DNA of 39,436 nt from Cytophagales bacterium (GCA_013298075.1 JAAFJG010000043.1:1-39436), one strand, 5' to 3'. Shown: positions 15,563 to 24,193, numbered from the stretch's first letter. Numbers and translations are program-made. The notes: a model not told the origin generated them from the sequence alone.

Positions 15563-16149
15563 ATCAAGTTACTAATAATTTGATTTTCTAAAAATACTTC
15601 TTTATTGAGTTCCAATAATTCTCCGTTTTGCTCAAATAAATAGTGAGAATTTTCATTATTTTGAAAAAAATCTTGATAATTCATCTCAAAACGTGAAGAA
15701 TGTCCCATTTGTAAACTCTTTTCAAATTTTTTCCACTCAGGATATTCGTGAGAAAGTTCTGATAACATATATTCATCTAAATTTCCAAAATTATCATAAA
15801 TAAGATTCATTACTACCAAATCACTGTCAGAAAAAACTTTTTTTTGCACTTCTGTTTTAGATTTTATCATATAACGCCCTATGTTTTCGAGTATTTGCTC
15901 TCGTAATTCTCTTTCATTATCAGCCAAATAATCTGAATTATCAGCCAAATCTTTGGTACTTGAGGGAATCGGTCCTTTGGGGAGAGCAAAATATATATCA
16001 TTTAAAATCGGTCTACCATATTTACGCAAATGCAACCTATCTGAAAGCCAAACCAATTTAAAGGCTTTCATTTTGTTAATTTCTCCACCTTCCTTTTGAG
16101 CAAAATAAGAAAGTGTGTGAACTGCTTTTTTATGATTAAATCCTACCAT
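15559..16149 (-). CDS. Panacea-domain (DUF4065/SocA-like) antitoxin
   Basis: The 196-residue protein begins KKAVHTLSYFAQKEGGEINKMKAFKLVWLSDR, followed by HLRKYGRPILNDIYFALPKGPIPS. This is the classical Panacea/DUF4065 pattern, with helices around a [K/L]L.yls[D/L] core and the 'G..i.nd.y.a...GPv' loop. Proteins with this domain neutralise partner toxins, and in Caulobacter SocA delivers SocB to ClpXP. It is followed with a 4-base overlap by the 144-aa candidate toxin. A strong promoter lies at 16220-16251. Confidence 0.85.
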   Translation of the reverse strand: MVGFNHKKAVHTLSYFAQKEGGEINKMKAFKLVWLSDRLHLRKYGRPILNDIYFALPKGPIPSSTKDLADNSDYLADNERELREQILENIGRYMIKSKTEVQKKVFSDSDLVVMNLIYDNFGNLDEYMLSELSHEYPEWKKFEKSLQMGHSSRFEMNYQDFFQNNENSHYLFEQNGELLELNKEVFLENQIISNLI

Positions 16150-16219
16150 ATATTATTTTTTTGCAAGTGTAAAAAAAATTAAGTATATTTTTGCTGTATA
16201 ATTTTCGTATATTCCAGAA

Positions 16220-16251
16220 CAAAGATACGAAAAAAATCTAATAATTACAAA
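16220..16251 (-). promoter_or_regulatory. Promoter of the Panacea toxin-antitoxin operon
   Basis: On the minus strand this is TTTG (16248-16251), a 20-base spacer and TATCTTTG (16220-16227), a full consensus match 71 bases before the antitoxin start. Confidence 0.7.
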
Positions 16252-16286
16252 TATTTTATATAAAATAATTTTAAAATCATTGATTA

Positions 16287-17459
16287 TCAACTGTATCCAT
16301 TCAAAATCCCCCACCACTTTTCGCTCAATATCTGCTCCGAAAACTCAGTTTCTGCTAATTTTCTCGCATTATTTCCGTATATTTCTTCTTGATTTCCTTG
16401 CCAAATTTCACAACTAAAAAAACTTTCGGGAGTTTCGCTGTTTATATAAAAACCACATTTATTTTGTTCAATCAAATCTTTTATCCAACCTTTTGTGTTC
16501 GTAATAATAGGTTTACCAGCTGCCAAAGCATCAAAAAATTTATTGGGACTATTTGCCTCTAAAGCTTTGTTTTGTTTGAAAGAAATATACACCGCATTTG
16601 CTTTTTCCATCAAATTTTTTATCATCAATTTATCTACAAAAGACATAAAAACTACATTTTTTAGTTGATTTTTTTCTACAAAATTTGCTAATTTTTCCTT
16701 TTCTGCTCCATCGCCTACTATCAAAAATTGCCATTCATTTTTTTGATTTTGTTGAGCAAATTGAGCAATTTTTAGCATTTGTGTCAAATCATTTGCGTAG
16801 CCAAGCGTGCCTGTGTATAATAAAATTTTTTGCGTATTATTTTTTTTATCGATATTTTTTGTGTCAATATTTTCTAATTTTTTTTGAAAAAATAACGTAT
16901 CCGAAAAATTAGAAATTACCTCGACTTTTGTATCAATATTGCGTAATTCAATGCCTTTTTTCATCAAAGGCGAAAGAGCAATGATTTTTTTTGCGTTTTG
17001 ATAGATTTTTTTTTGATAATAATAAATGATTTTTAGTAGCCATTTATTTTTGATAATTCCTAAACTTTCAGGAACTTCTGGCCACAAATCTCTTACTTCA
17101 AAAATATAAGGCACTTTTTTTCGTAAAAAATAAGCCACCAAACCCACACTCAAAGGCGTAGAAGTAGCATAAATTAAATCAGCAGGCAATAATTTTTTGG
17201 CTAATCGATAACTTTGATACATAAATTGTAGAAAAGATTTTATTCTCCCTAAAATTCCTAAAGAATTATCATAAAAAATAGGTAATCTATGAATTTTGAT
17301 GCCTTCTATTTCTTCGTATAGATATTTTTTTTGATTATGGGCTGTGATAATATGAACTTCGCAATTTTTTTCTACTAATTTTTTGGCTAAATAATAAGAA
17401 CGAATCGCACCACTTTCCTCAAAAGTTCTAAAATATTGATGAATATAAATAATTTTCAT
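16287..17459 (-). CDS. Glycosyltransferase family 4 (GT-B fold)
   Basis: The 390-residue GT4 enzyme transfers a sugar from a nucleotide sugar, probably in surface polysaccharide or lipid glycan synthesis. It has an N-terminal Rossmann half with KIIYIHQYFRTFEESGAIRS and a linker region around 190-215. The C-terminal half has LLYTGTLGYANDL, FLIVGDGAEKEKLANF, and the nucleotide-sugar segment EANSPNKFFDALAAGKPIIT with its ExxSP.K pattern. The KIYIHQYF/ARS start is like WbuB-type aminosugar transferases. The start codon lies at the edge of a dispersed repeat (17454-17574), so its upstream region is repeat-derived. A decayed duplicate is found at 14733-14960. Confidence 0.93.
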   Translation of the reverse strand: MKIIYIHQYFRTFEESGAIRSYYLAKKLVEKNCEVHIITAHNQKKYLYEEIEGIKIHRLPIFYDNSLGILGRIKSFLQFMYQSYRLAKKLLPADLIYATSTPLSVGLVAYFLRKKVPYIFEVRDLWPEVPESLGIIKNKWLLKIIYYYQKKIYQNAKKIIALSPLMKKGIELRNIDTKVEVISNFSDTLFFQKKLENIDTKNIDKKNNTQKILLYTGTLGYANDLTQMLKIAQFAQQNQKNEWQFLIVGDGAEKEKLANFVEKNQLKNVVFMSFVDKLMIKNLMEKANAVYISFKQNKALEANSPNKFFDALAAGKPIITNTKGWIKDLIEQNKCGFYINSETPESFFSCEIWQGNQEEIYGNNARKLAETEFSEQILSEKWWGILNGYS

Positions 17460-17574
17460 AATTCTTAGGAAATTTGTGTGGAGAATGAAAATGTTTTTTT
17501 AATACTTTTTTGAATTGCCTCCAGATTTATCTGGAGGATATTATAGAATTTAATCAATGGCTTTAGCCGAAATT
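17454..17574 (-). repeat. Dispersed repeat, CCTCCAGAT/ATCTGGAGG hairpin family, copy 1
   Basis: On the minus strand this reads TTTCGGCTAAAGCC, then an AT-rich stretch, the hairpin CCTCCAGATAAATCTGGAGG, GCAATTCAAAAAA and finally ACAAATTTCCTAAGAAT. The same order is found on the plus strand at 31026-31134 and, less complete, at 25852-25935. The far end reaches the start of the glycosyltransferase gene. The rest of the gap, 17575-17723, shows nothing beyond AT-rich sequence with a short TCTTTTTCTAT tandem. Confidence 0.75.
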
Positions 17575-17723
17575 TTTATCTTTTTCTATCTTATCTTTTT
17601 CTATATTTTCATAAGTATAGTAAATTAACTCCACAATAATTCCCTAAAAACAGTTTTTATAGTATATTTTAGGCTTAAAAATAAGAAAAAATATCATAAA
17701 AAAATACAAAAAAATAGTAATTA

Positions 17724-19067
17724 TCACATAGATTTTTGCGATACTATTTTATTGACTGCTCGCCAAAAATCAACTGCATTTCGATATTGCCAAGCCCAAC
17801 CTTTCATTTTTATTTTCTTAGATTCATTGGTAGCTATAATCAAAGTCGGATATTCTAAAAAACATATTAAACTCAAACAAAATAAAGTTCCCGAAAAAAT
17901 CAACGTAAAAAAACTAAAATAAAAAACTAAAATTGGAATTGCTACTATCAACAAAAACAAACCCGATGGAATTTCTCTATGCGTATGTAGCTCACAAGAC
18001 GCAATTTTTCGAATCAAAATTTCTTTTTGTGTGCCTGTTTCGAATAAATCTTTTCCTTCAAAATAACATACTTTTTTATTGCTCACAATGCCAAAATGAT
18101 TATCTAAAATCAAAATTTCTTTTTCTTTTTTGATAATTTCTTCAGGATATTTCAATTCAATCGTTACAAAAGGCTCTTCTTTTTTTTCTGTTTTTGAAAT
18201 TTGTCCCCAAGTTTTTGTAAAATTATGATTAGTTTCAACCGATAAATTTCCCTCAAAAGCATTTAAAAAGTTAGTAGTACTTTTAAATCTTTCCGCTGGA
18301 TTTTTGGCGGTTGCTTTGTCTATTATTTTTTGATAAAATTCTTGTTCTTCTAATAAAATTTCTCTTAATCTTGGCAAAGGTTCGAATAATATTTTTTGAA
18401 AAATATCATATTCTGCTGGAATAGAAATATAAGGATTTACGCCTGTCAAAAGTTCGTATAAAACTACGCCCAACGCATAAATATCGCTTTTATAATCAAT
18501 AGACAAGGCTTTTACTTGCTCTGGACTCATATAATAAATCGTTCCTATACGCATTCCTGTGCGTGTAAGTCCTTTTTCGTCATTTTCTATATTTTTAGCA
18601 ATTCCAAAATCTGTTACTTTTACAATTCCATCGGGAGTTATCAAAATATTCGATGGTTTTATATCTCTATGCACAATATTTGCTTCGTGTGCGTGAATAA
18701 AAGCCAATAAAATTTGGTTAAAAACTTCTTTTAATTTTGATAAACTCAAACCGCCTTCGCTTACGCCTTTCAAATATTTGTCCAAAGAAATACCTTCTAC
18801 GTATTCCATTATCAAATAAGCACTTTCAGGAGTTTCGATATAATCGTGCAAAGATACGATATTTGGGTGCGAAAGATTTGCCATCAACGAGGCTTCATTT
18901 CTACATCTTTCTCTGATTTGTTTGTTTTTGCTATATTCAGGCAGTAATTCTTTGATAGCAACCCAACGATTTATCTGCGTTTGCAATGCCAAATAAACCG
19001 TACCCATTCCACCTTTGCCCAATGTGCGTTTGATTTGATAGTGAGTAAGAATCCGATTTGTGTGCAT
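17724..19067 (-). CDS. Hanks-type serine/threonine protein kinase with C-terminal membrane helices
   Basis: The kinase domain covers residues 1-265. It has the glycine loop LGKGGMGTVYLA (16-27), catalytic Lys39 in VAIKE, Glu58 of helix C, HRDIKPSN with D135 and N140, DFG at 153-155, and GTIYYMSPEQ in the activation segment. All key residues are present, so it should be active. A linker follows, then a roughly 80-residue region with two closely spaced hydrophobic helices (about 365-405) and a short cytosolic tail. There are no PASTA repeats or other extracellular sensor domains. It starts 75 bases after an ion-channel gene on the same strand but has its own promoter (19107-19137). Confidence 0.94.
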   Translation of the reverse strand: MHTNRILTHYQIKRTLGKGGMGTVYLALQTQINRWVAIKELLPEYSKNKQIRERCRNEASLMANLSHPNIVSLHDYIETPESAYLIMEYVEGISLDKYLKGVSEGGLSLSKLKEVFNQILLAFIHAHEANIVHRDIKPSNILITPDGIVKVTDFGIAKNIENDEKGLTRTGMRIGTIYYMSPEQVKALSIDYKSDIYALGVVLYELLTGVNPYISIPAEYDIFQKILFEPLPRLREILLEEQEFYQKIIDKATAKNPAERFKSTTNFLNAFEGNLSVETNHNFTKTWGQISKTEKKEEPFVTIELKYPEEIIKKEKEILILDNHFGIVSNKKVCYFEGKDLFETGTQKEILIRKIASCELHTHREIPSGLFLLIVAIPILVFYFSFFTLIFSGTLFCLSLICFLEYPTLIIATNESKKIKMKGWAWQYRNAVDFWRAVNKIVSQKSM

Positions 19068-19106
19068 TGGATTTAAAAAATATTTTGTATTGGTGGAATT
19101 TTAGCA

Positions 19107-19137
19107 CAAAATTAGTCTATTTTTATAAAATTCCAAA
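19107..19137 (-). promoter_or_regulatory. Promoter of the Ser/Thr kinase gene
   Basis: On the minus strand this is TTTG (19134-19137), a 19-base spacer and TAATTTTG (19107-19114), an exact fit to the Bacteroidota consensus. The -7 box is 40 bases before the start codon. The kinase can therefore be transcribed apart from the channel gene ending at 19143. Confidence 0.72.
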
Positions 19138-19142
19138 TGTTT

Positions 19143-20102
19143 TTACAAATTATTCGAATCAAAAAAACCTGCGTGCCATAATAAATACGTATTTATCAAA
19201 ATATATAGACTTGCAATCGTAAAAAAAGCATACGTATCTAATTTTTTTGACACTATTTTACTCTTATTTTTGAATAAATACAAAGAACGAACCGAAATCA
19301 AAAGGGAAACAAATATAAAAAAGAACGTCAATAAATGAACTTTATCCACCAAAGTAAAAGTAACTGTTTCAGGCAAAATCGAATCTACAATATATTTATT
19401 GCCCACAGCCGCAAATAAACTGCCCACAGAAAGCCCAAAACGAGGATCTACGTCTGTTGGCTCAATAAAAAATACCAACATCGAAATACAAAAAGCAATA
19501 TAAACGCCTAAAAAAAGTTTATAAAATAAACCTAAACCTTTTCTGGAAAGGGAAATAGTTGCCATAATGCGTGGATATTCGCTATAACCTTTCAAAACGG
19601 GGTCGCCATAAGTCGTTTCGTATCGAGTTACACTTTGTTCGAGAGTGAATTTATCAATTTTCCAACCTTCAATTTTTACTTTCGGATCAACTTTACTATT
19701 TTTATGGTCAGCCAAATAAAAAATTTTATTATAATCGTGTGTTGCTTCCTCTATCACAATTTTTAAATATTGCTTATCAAAAGGAAAATTTTCGATGTTC
19801 CATTGTTTTTTGATTTCAGATTTACATTTGTGCATCGACCACATAATATTCTGTTTTTTTTCAATAGAAGGAGAATGATAAGAATTTTCTTTGGCATTTA
19901 CCACTTCCATCGTTTCAATCGGCTTTAAAGAGTCATTTTTATAATTAAACCAAACCCAATAATCAGATTTAAAAGAATTTTCACCCAAATTCAAATCGTG
20001 AATCGAAGTAATATATAAACCGACAGTTACGGTGTCTTTTTTTTGTGCCAATAAAAATAAAGGAAACAAAAAAACAAAAAGAAATAAATAAAAATACTTC
20101 AT
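19143..20102 (-). CDS. Prokaryotic pentameric ligand-gated ion channel homologue
   Basis: The 319-residue protein has a signal peptide (to residue 20), an extracellular beta-sandwich and four membrane helices, the plan of GLIC/ELIC-type channels. The beta domain shows VTVGLYITSIHDLNLGENSF and WVWFNY near the N-terminus and IENFPFDKQ at 103-111, matching the FPFD element of the family's Pro loop. M1 is at about 190-212. M2, RFGLSVGSLFAAVGNKYIVD, is followed by SILPET and the M2-M3 segment LVDKVHLLTF; M4 is at about 290-310. The cysteine pair of animal Cys-loops is absent, as in other bacterial members. It would sit in the inner membrane and open on binding an unknown ligand or protons. A kinase gene follows 75 bases downstream. 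Confidence 0.88.
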   Translation of the reverse strand: MKYFYLFLFVFLFPLFLLAQKKDTVTVGLYITSIHDLNLGENSFKSDYWVWFNYKNDSLKPIETMEVVNAKENSYHSPSIEKKQNIMWSMHKCKSEIKKQWNIENFPFDKQYLKIVIEEATHDYNKIFYLADHKNSKVDPKVKIEGWKIDKFTLEQSVTRYETTYGDPVLKGYSEYPRIMATISLSRKGLGLFYKLFLGVYIAFCISMLVFFIEPTDVDPRFGLSVGSLFAAVGNKYIVDSILPETVTFTLVDKVHLLTFFFIFVSLLISVRSLYLFKNKSKIVSKKLDTYAFFTIASLYILINTYLLWHAGFFDSNNL

Positions 20103-20256
20103 AAAAGTTTGTAAAAATAATAGAAAATCGTACCATCAAAATATCATTTGAAAAATACATATTTTTCAAATATAAATGCAATTTTTATGCTTATTTTTTA
20201 AATGATGATTTTAAAATTCTATTGTTTCAATTTTGTAGTTAAATTATTCAGAAAAA

Positions 20257-21096
20257 TCAAATAAAATTTTCAATCGTCATATTTTTTGTGTCTTGTCCTA
20301 TCAAAGCCAAAGCCTCCAACACTTTTTGAATATCAGGCACAGGCGATACATATTCAGTCGCCCAACGCACACTTGCGAGCCATTGTTGCACATCAAATTC
20401 TGATAAATTAAACTTTTGAACAATTTTTTCGGTTACATTTTCTGTAGTCAAAAATTGATGACAAACTTCATTAATCGTTTCGCACAAGGCTTTTATTTCA
20501 TCAGGATATTGTGCTAAAATCTCATTTCTGACCGCAATCACAAACGCTCCCCAAGGCGTAGGAAATTCGCCCAAACACTTAATCAAACCTTTATCTACGT
20601 AAGATTTTGTCATTAGTTTTTCCCATAAAAACCTTCCGCAAACGTTGTCAGTCAATTTTTGTATACCGCCTTTTAGTCCGTTCGTCGTTTCAAATTCTAT
20701 TTTTTCGATGTCCCAATTTCGTTGTTTGGCATCTAACAAAGCCATCAAATGTGAGCCAGAGCCAAAACGACTAATGGCAGTTTTGAGCTGTTCAACTTCG
20801 TCTATATGATTGAATTGCAATGGCGTATGAATTCCCCAAACCAACGGAGAACATACGTACATTTGCAGAATTTTACTTGGATTTCCTTTTAAAATATCAG
20901 CCGTAATTCCTTCGGTTAATACCACTGCGACATCCAAATTTCCTTCTCGCAAGTCTTGTGCCATTGCGCCTGTACCTGCGTGATAATCAGTCCATTGCAA
21001 ATCTAAGGCGTTTTTTTCGAAAAATTTGTTTTCAATTCCCCAATGCCAAGGCATATTAAAATGCTCAGGCACTCCTCCTATTTTTAAAGATAGCAT
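20257..21096 (-). CDS. Signal-less substrate-binding-like protein (type 2 periplasmic binding fold)
   Basis: The 279-residue protein has the opening LKIGGVPEHFNMPWHWGIENKFFEK and then DLREGNLDVAVVLTEG and FGSGSHLMALL. This is the pattern of NMT1/THI5-like and 'Ca3427-like' type 2 periplasmic-binding folds. It has no signal peptide or lipobox, so it should be cytosolic, and no ABC permease or ATPase is next to it. It may act as a ligand sensor, carrier or pathway enzyme rather than as a transport receptor. The gene follows an AraC regulator gene on the same strand, with an inverted repeat and promoter-like box between them. Confidence 0.75.
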   Translation of the reverse strand: MLSLKIGGVPEHFNMPWHWGIENKFFEKNALDLQWTDYHAGTGAMAQDLREGNLDVAVVLTEGITADILKGNPSKILQMYVCSPLVWGIHTPLQFNHIDEVEQLKTAISRFGSGSHLMALLDAKQRNWDIEKIEFETTNGLKGGIQKLTDNVCGRFLWEKLMTKSYVDKGLIKCLGEFPTPWGAFVIAVRNEILAQYPDEIKALCETINEVCHQFLTTENVTEKIVQKFNLSEFDVQQWLASVRWATEYVSPVPDIQKVLEALALIGQDTKNMTIENFI

Positions 21097-21152
21097 TAAA
21101 TTTTGTCTAAAATAGTATATTGATTTTTTATTGTTTTTGTTTTTTTGAAGAC

Positions 21153-21193
21153 AATATTACGTACAAAATTAAAATAAATTTATACGTAATATT
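21153..21193. promoter_or_regulatory. Inverted repeat around a -7 box between AraC regulator and SBP-like gene
   Basis: The 11-base arms AATATTACGTA (21153-21163) and TACGTAATATT (21183-21193) are perfect inverted copies with a 19-base spacer. On the minus strand the spacer contains TAATTTTG (21164-21171), a -7 type box 68 bases before the SBP-like gene. The site could be an operator. It begins only 7 bases beyond the AraC stop codon, so a terminator or processing hairpin is the alternative. Confidence 0.5.
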
Positions 21194-21199
21194 TTGGTT

Positions 21200-22123
21200 T
21201 TAAAGGCTTGTAATATCTCGCCTTCTCATTTTTCCTGCAGGAATACCAAACATCATTTTAAATCGTCTACAAAAATAAGCGGTATCTTTATAACCAATTT
21301 CTGTGCTGATTTCTCTAATACTTTTTTTGCTTGTTCTTAATAAAATAATTGATTTTTCCATTCGTTGATATTCGATATAATCTTGCGGATTGATTCCAGT
21401 GAGTTGTTTGAAATATTGCCCCACATATTCTTCAGAAATATTAGCGATTTTCGCCAATATTTTATTAGATAAATCGCCATTCAAATCACTTTTGATATGA
21501 TTAAAAATTTCAACTAAACGAACGTCTTTGAAATAAGTATTGTTGGTGGCTAATTTTTCGACAAACATACCTTCTTTTAATAAATATCGGATAATTTCAA
21601 TCACAATTTGCTCGGTTTTTAGTTCGATAATTCGTTCTTTTCCGGGCGTATTGTTCATATTTTCGATGATTACTTCTTTGACTAATCGAGCCAAAGCAGG
21701 CTGTTCTTTGATAATAAAAGGCGGAATATCCAGGGAAGAAAAAAAGTTAATTGAGTCAAATACTTTTGATTCGAAAGCCAAATAGCTGCAAGAATTTTCG
21801 TGTTTTCCTACATAATTTACATCGGTATTTGTTTCGAGATATTTTTCTCTGTTAGTGATAAATTCTTCGTTTTTAATTTGTATTGCTTCTTTTGTATCGC
21901 CAAACCAGATGCTTGCAGGTCTGCTCCCTGGCACAAATAACATATCGCCCTTTTCTACTATATTTTCACCATCTCCGTGCGAGAGTTCGCTATGATGTAA
22001 CAAAAATAAAAAATTTTCAACATTATAATAATTTTTTACTTGAATAGATTGTAAAATTTTTATATTCTTTGCTTTCAAAAATTTTACATTGATTGATTCA
22101 ATAATTCGATTATATTCTTCCAT
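21200..22123 (-). CDS. AraC-family transcriptional regulator
   Basis: The protein has 307 residues. The C-terminal 100 form the double helix-turn-helix of AraC/XylS proteins: ILAKIANISEEYVGQYFKQL, then GINPQDYIEYQRMEKSIILL, and the second motif SIREISTEIGYKDTAYFCRR with FKMMFGIPAGKMRR. The N-terminal 180 residues look like a cupin-type sensing domain, with GDMLFVPGSRPASIWFGD as the beta-roll. It is probably the regulator of the adjacent SBP-like gene, perhaps through the inverted repeat at 21153-21193. A consensus promoter lies at 22219-22250. Confidence 0.92.
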   Translation of the reverse strand: MEEYNRIIESINVKFLKAKNIKILQSIQVKNYYNVENFLFLLHHSELSHGDGENIVEKGDMLFVPGSRPASIWFGDTKEAIQIKNEEFITNREKYLETNTDVNYVGKHENSCSYLAFESKVFDSINFFSSLDIPPFIIKEQPALARLVKEVIIENMNNTPGKERIIELKTEQIVIEIIRYLLKEGMFVEKLATNNTYFKDVRLVEIFNHIKSDLNGDLSNKILAKIANISEEYVGQYFKQLTGINPQDYIEYQRMEKSIILLRTSKKSIREISTEIGYKDTAYFCRRFKMMFGIPAGKMRRRDITSL

Positions 22124-22218
22124 AATTTAGTACTTTTACAAGGTTTAAAAACCTTTTTTGTTTATCTAAAAAGATAAAATTAGATTTATTTAAGATTTAT
22201 TGTTTTATAAATAATGTT

Positions 22219-22250
22219 CAAAAGTAAACTATGTTTTTATAAATTCCAAA
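22219..22250 (-). promoter_or_regulatory. Promoter of the AraC regulator gene
   Basis: On the minus strand this is TTTG (22247-22250), 20 bases, then TACTTTTG (22219-22226). The transcribed leader of about 90 bases contains a small AAGGTTT/AAACCTT hairpin at 22140-22157. Confidence 0.68.
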
Positions 22251-22379
22251 TATTTAACAAAAAAAAATATAACATTTCTAAGATATTATATTTTTTAGAT
22301 AAATAAGTAAAATCTTGTTTCTGTCCTATTTTGAGGTTTAAACGGCATTGCAAACGATTGAATATTTGAGCTTTTTGTG

Positions 22380-24164
22380 TTAAAATTCTTCTATAAAACC
22401 TCTTAAATTTTGTTCTTCTGATAGTTCAAATTTCTTTTTTAATCGATTAAAACTAACTTTTAAACTCCCACTTGTGATGTTTAACATTTGTGCAATTTCT
22501 CCGTTAGTTAAACGCATTTTTAGATAAGCCGCCAATCGACAATCATTATTAGTTGTTTTAGGAAATCTTTTTTGAATATTGATAAAAAAAGTTGGGTGAA
22601 CTTGTTCAAATTGATTTTTATAATTATCCCAATCATTTTCCAAACTAATTGCCTCTTTTGTTTCCAAAAATATTTTTCTGATAGACCTTTTTTGGTCGAG
22701 AGGCATATCACTTTCTAATTCTTTTAATTTATTTTCAATCTGTAATAACCATTCATTTTTTTGCATCAAAAGCGTTGCTTGTCCTGAGAGTTGTCGGGCT
22801 TGAAACTCTGTTTTTTCTTCTAATCTAACCTGTTCTGAATGAGCAAGTTCCCTTTCTAGTCTTCTTTTTTTTTCTAAATCGGTCATTATTATATCGTGTT
22901 GATAAATCACTTCTTGCTTTAATTTATTCCTTTTGAATTGTAAAAAAACAATAATTCCCAAAGATAAAATTCCAATAATTGAAATAATTGTATAAAAAAA
23001 TAATACATTATTTCTATCAGAAAGTTCTCTATTTTCTTTTTTTTCATACATCATTTTTTGGTGCAATTCAAAGGCTGTAAATTCCCTTTCTTCTCGTTGT
23101 TTTATCAATGTATCTTGATAATTTGCCTTTTGTGATTGATATAGATATTTATTTTCTTTGTCATTTATATCCTCATAAATATCAACCAGAATAGTAGAAA
23201 TTTCTAATATCAATACAACATCTTTTATTTGTTTTGCTAATTTAAAACCTATTTCTGCATACTCAATGGCTTTTTTATATGTCTTCATTTCTCTATATAA
23301 TTGAGCTAAATTACTATAACTATTACCTTCGTGTCTATGATTTTTGATTTTTTTGGCACTTTCAATAGATTCTTCAAAGTATAGAATTGCTTCTTCATAT
23401 TTTTTTTGTCTAAATTTCACTAATCCAATATTATTACTTGTATAAGTAATAGTATATATATTTTTTATTTTTTTTCCTTCCTCATAACCCTTTGTATAAT
23501 ATTCGAGTGCTTGCTCATATTTTTTTTGTTTATAATACAAATTTCCGATTTCGCTGAGTGTTCCAGCAGTTTCACTATTTTTTTCTTTTGATTTTATTAG
23601 TAAATCTTTTTTAAGATAAAATAAAGCCTCATCATATTTTTTTTGGTCGGCATATAAAGCAGCAATCCATTGATTAATACCTGTTTCTCTTTTAAATAGT
23701 TCATCATCATAAATTTCTATCATTTCTAAATAAAAATTTAAGGCTAAATTTTTTTGTCCCAACCCCATATAACATAAACCTAATATCTGCAAAGCCCTAA
23801 TCGTTAAATCTCGCTTGTTCTTTTTTCGTGCAATGCTCATTATTTCTCTACAAATAGCAATACAATCATCTGGTCTCGAAACAAATCTATATACATTTGC
23901 CATACATAATTTTGCAAAGAGTTTTAAATCTTCATTATTTGTTTTTGCAGCCATATTAATGGCTTTTTCTGCATATTCATATCCTAATTTTATATCTCTA
24001 TTGATATAAACATTTGATAATGCTATCAAAGTTTCTGCTTCTTTTTCTAAGGAAATTTTCGATTTTAATATATTATTTAAACTATCTATTTTTTGTTTAG
24101 GTTGTGCGAATAATAAAACTTGGATAAATAGTAGTAATATTAATAATAAATATTTTTTTAACAT
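22380..24164 (-). CDS. TPR-repeat membrane regulator with C-terminal helix-turn-helix
   Basis: The 594-residue protein is a common Bacteroidota signalling design. It has a signal peptide (to about 20) and six to seven tetratricopeptide repeats at roughly 30-350. A membrane helix, NVLFFYTIISIIGILSLGI, lies near 385, followed by a charged coiled-coil region. The C-terminal LuxR-like DNA-binding domain contains LAAYLKMRLTNGEIAQMLN and SLKVSFNRLKKKF. The TPR part lies in the periplasm and the HTH in the cytosol, so an outside signal may be transmitted by protein contact. Its targets are unknown; the neighbours give no clear pathway. The promoter is at 24194-24225. Confidence 0.88.
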   Translation of the reverse strand: MLKKYLLLILLLFIQVLLFAQPKQKIDSLNNILKSKISLEKEAETLIALSNVYINRDIKLGYEYAEKAINMAAKTNNEDLKLFAKLCMANVYRFVSRPDDCIAICREIMSIARKKNKRDLTIRALQILGLCYMGLGQKNLALNFYLEMIEIYDDELFKRETGINQWIAALYADQKKYDEALFYLKKDLLIKSKEKNSETAGTLSEIGNLYYKQKKYEQALEYYTKGYEEGKKIKNIYTITYTSNNIGLVKFRQKKYEEAILYFEESIESAKKIKNHRHEGNSYSNLAQLYREMKTYKKAIEYAEIGFKLAKQIKDVVLILEISTILVDIYEDINDKENKYLYQSQKANYQDTLIKQREEREFTAFELHQKMMYEKKENRELSDRNNVLFFYTIISIIGILSLGIIVFLQFKRNKLKQEVIYQHDIIMTDLEKKRRLERELAHSEQVRLEEKTEFQARQLSGQATLLMQKNEWLLQIENKLKELESDMPLDQKRSIRKIFLETKEAISLENDWDNYKNQFEQVHPTFFINIQKRFPKTTNNDCRLAAYLKMRLTNGEIAQMLNITSGSLKVSFNRLKKKFELSEEQNLRGFIEEF

Positions 24165-24193
24165 ATTTAATTATGCGTAATAAATTTTTAGTT

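Noticed and set aside
23380-23660. Regularly spaced TTTTTTTGTCTA/TATTTTTTTTG repeats resembling an array
   Set aside because: They are the codon pattern of TPR units in the regulator gene, not CRISPR or tandem non-coding repeats.
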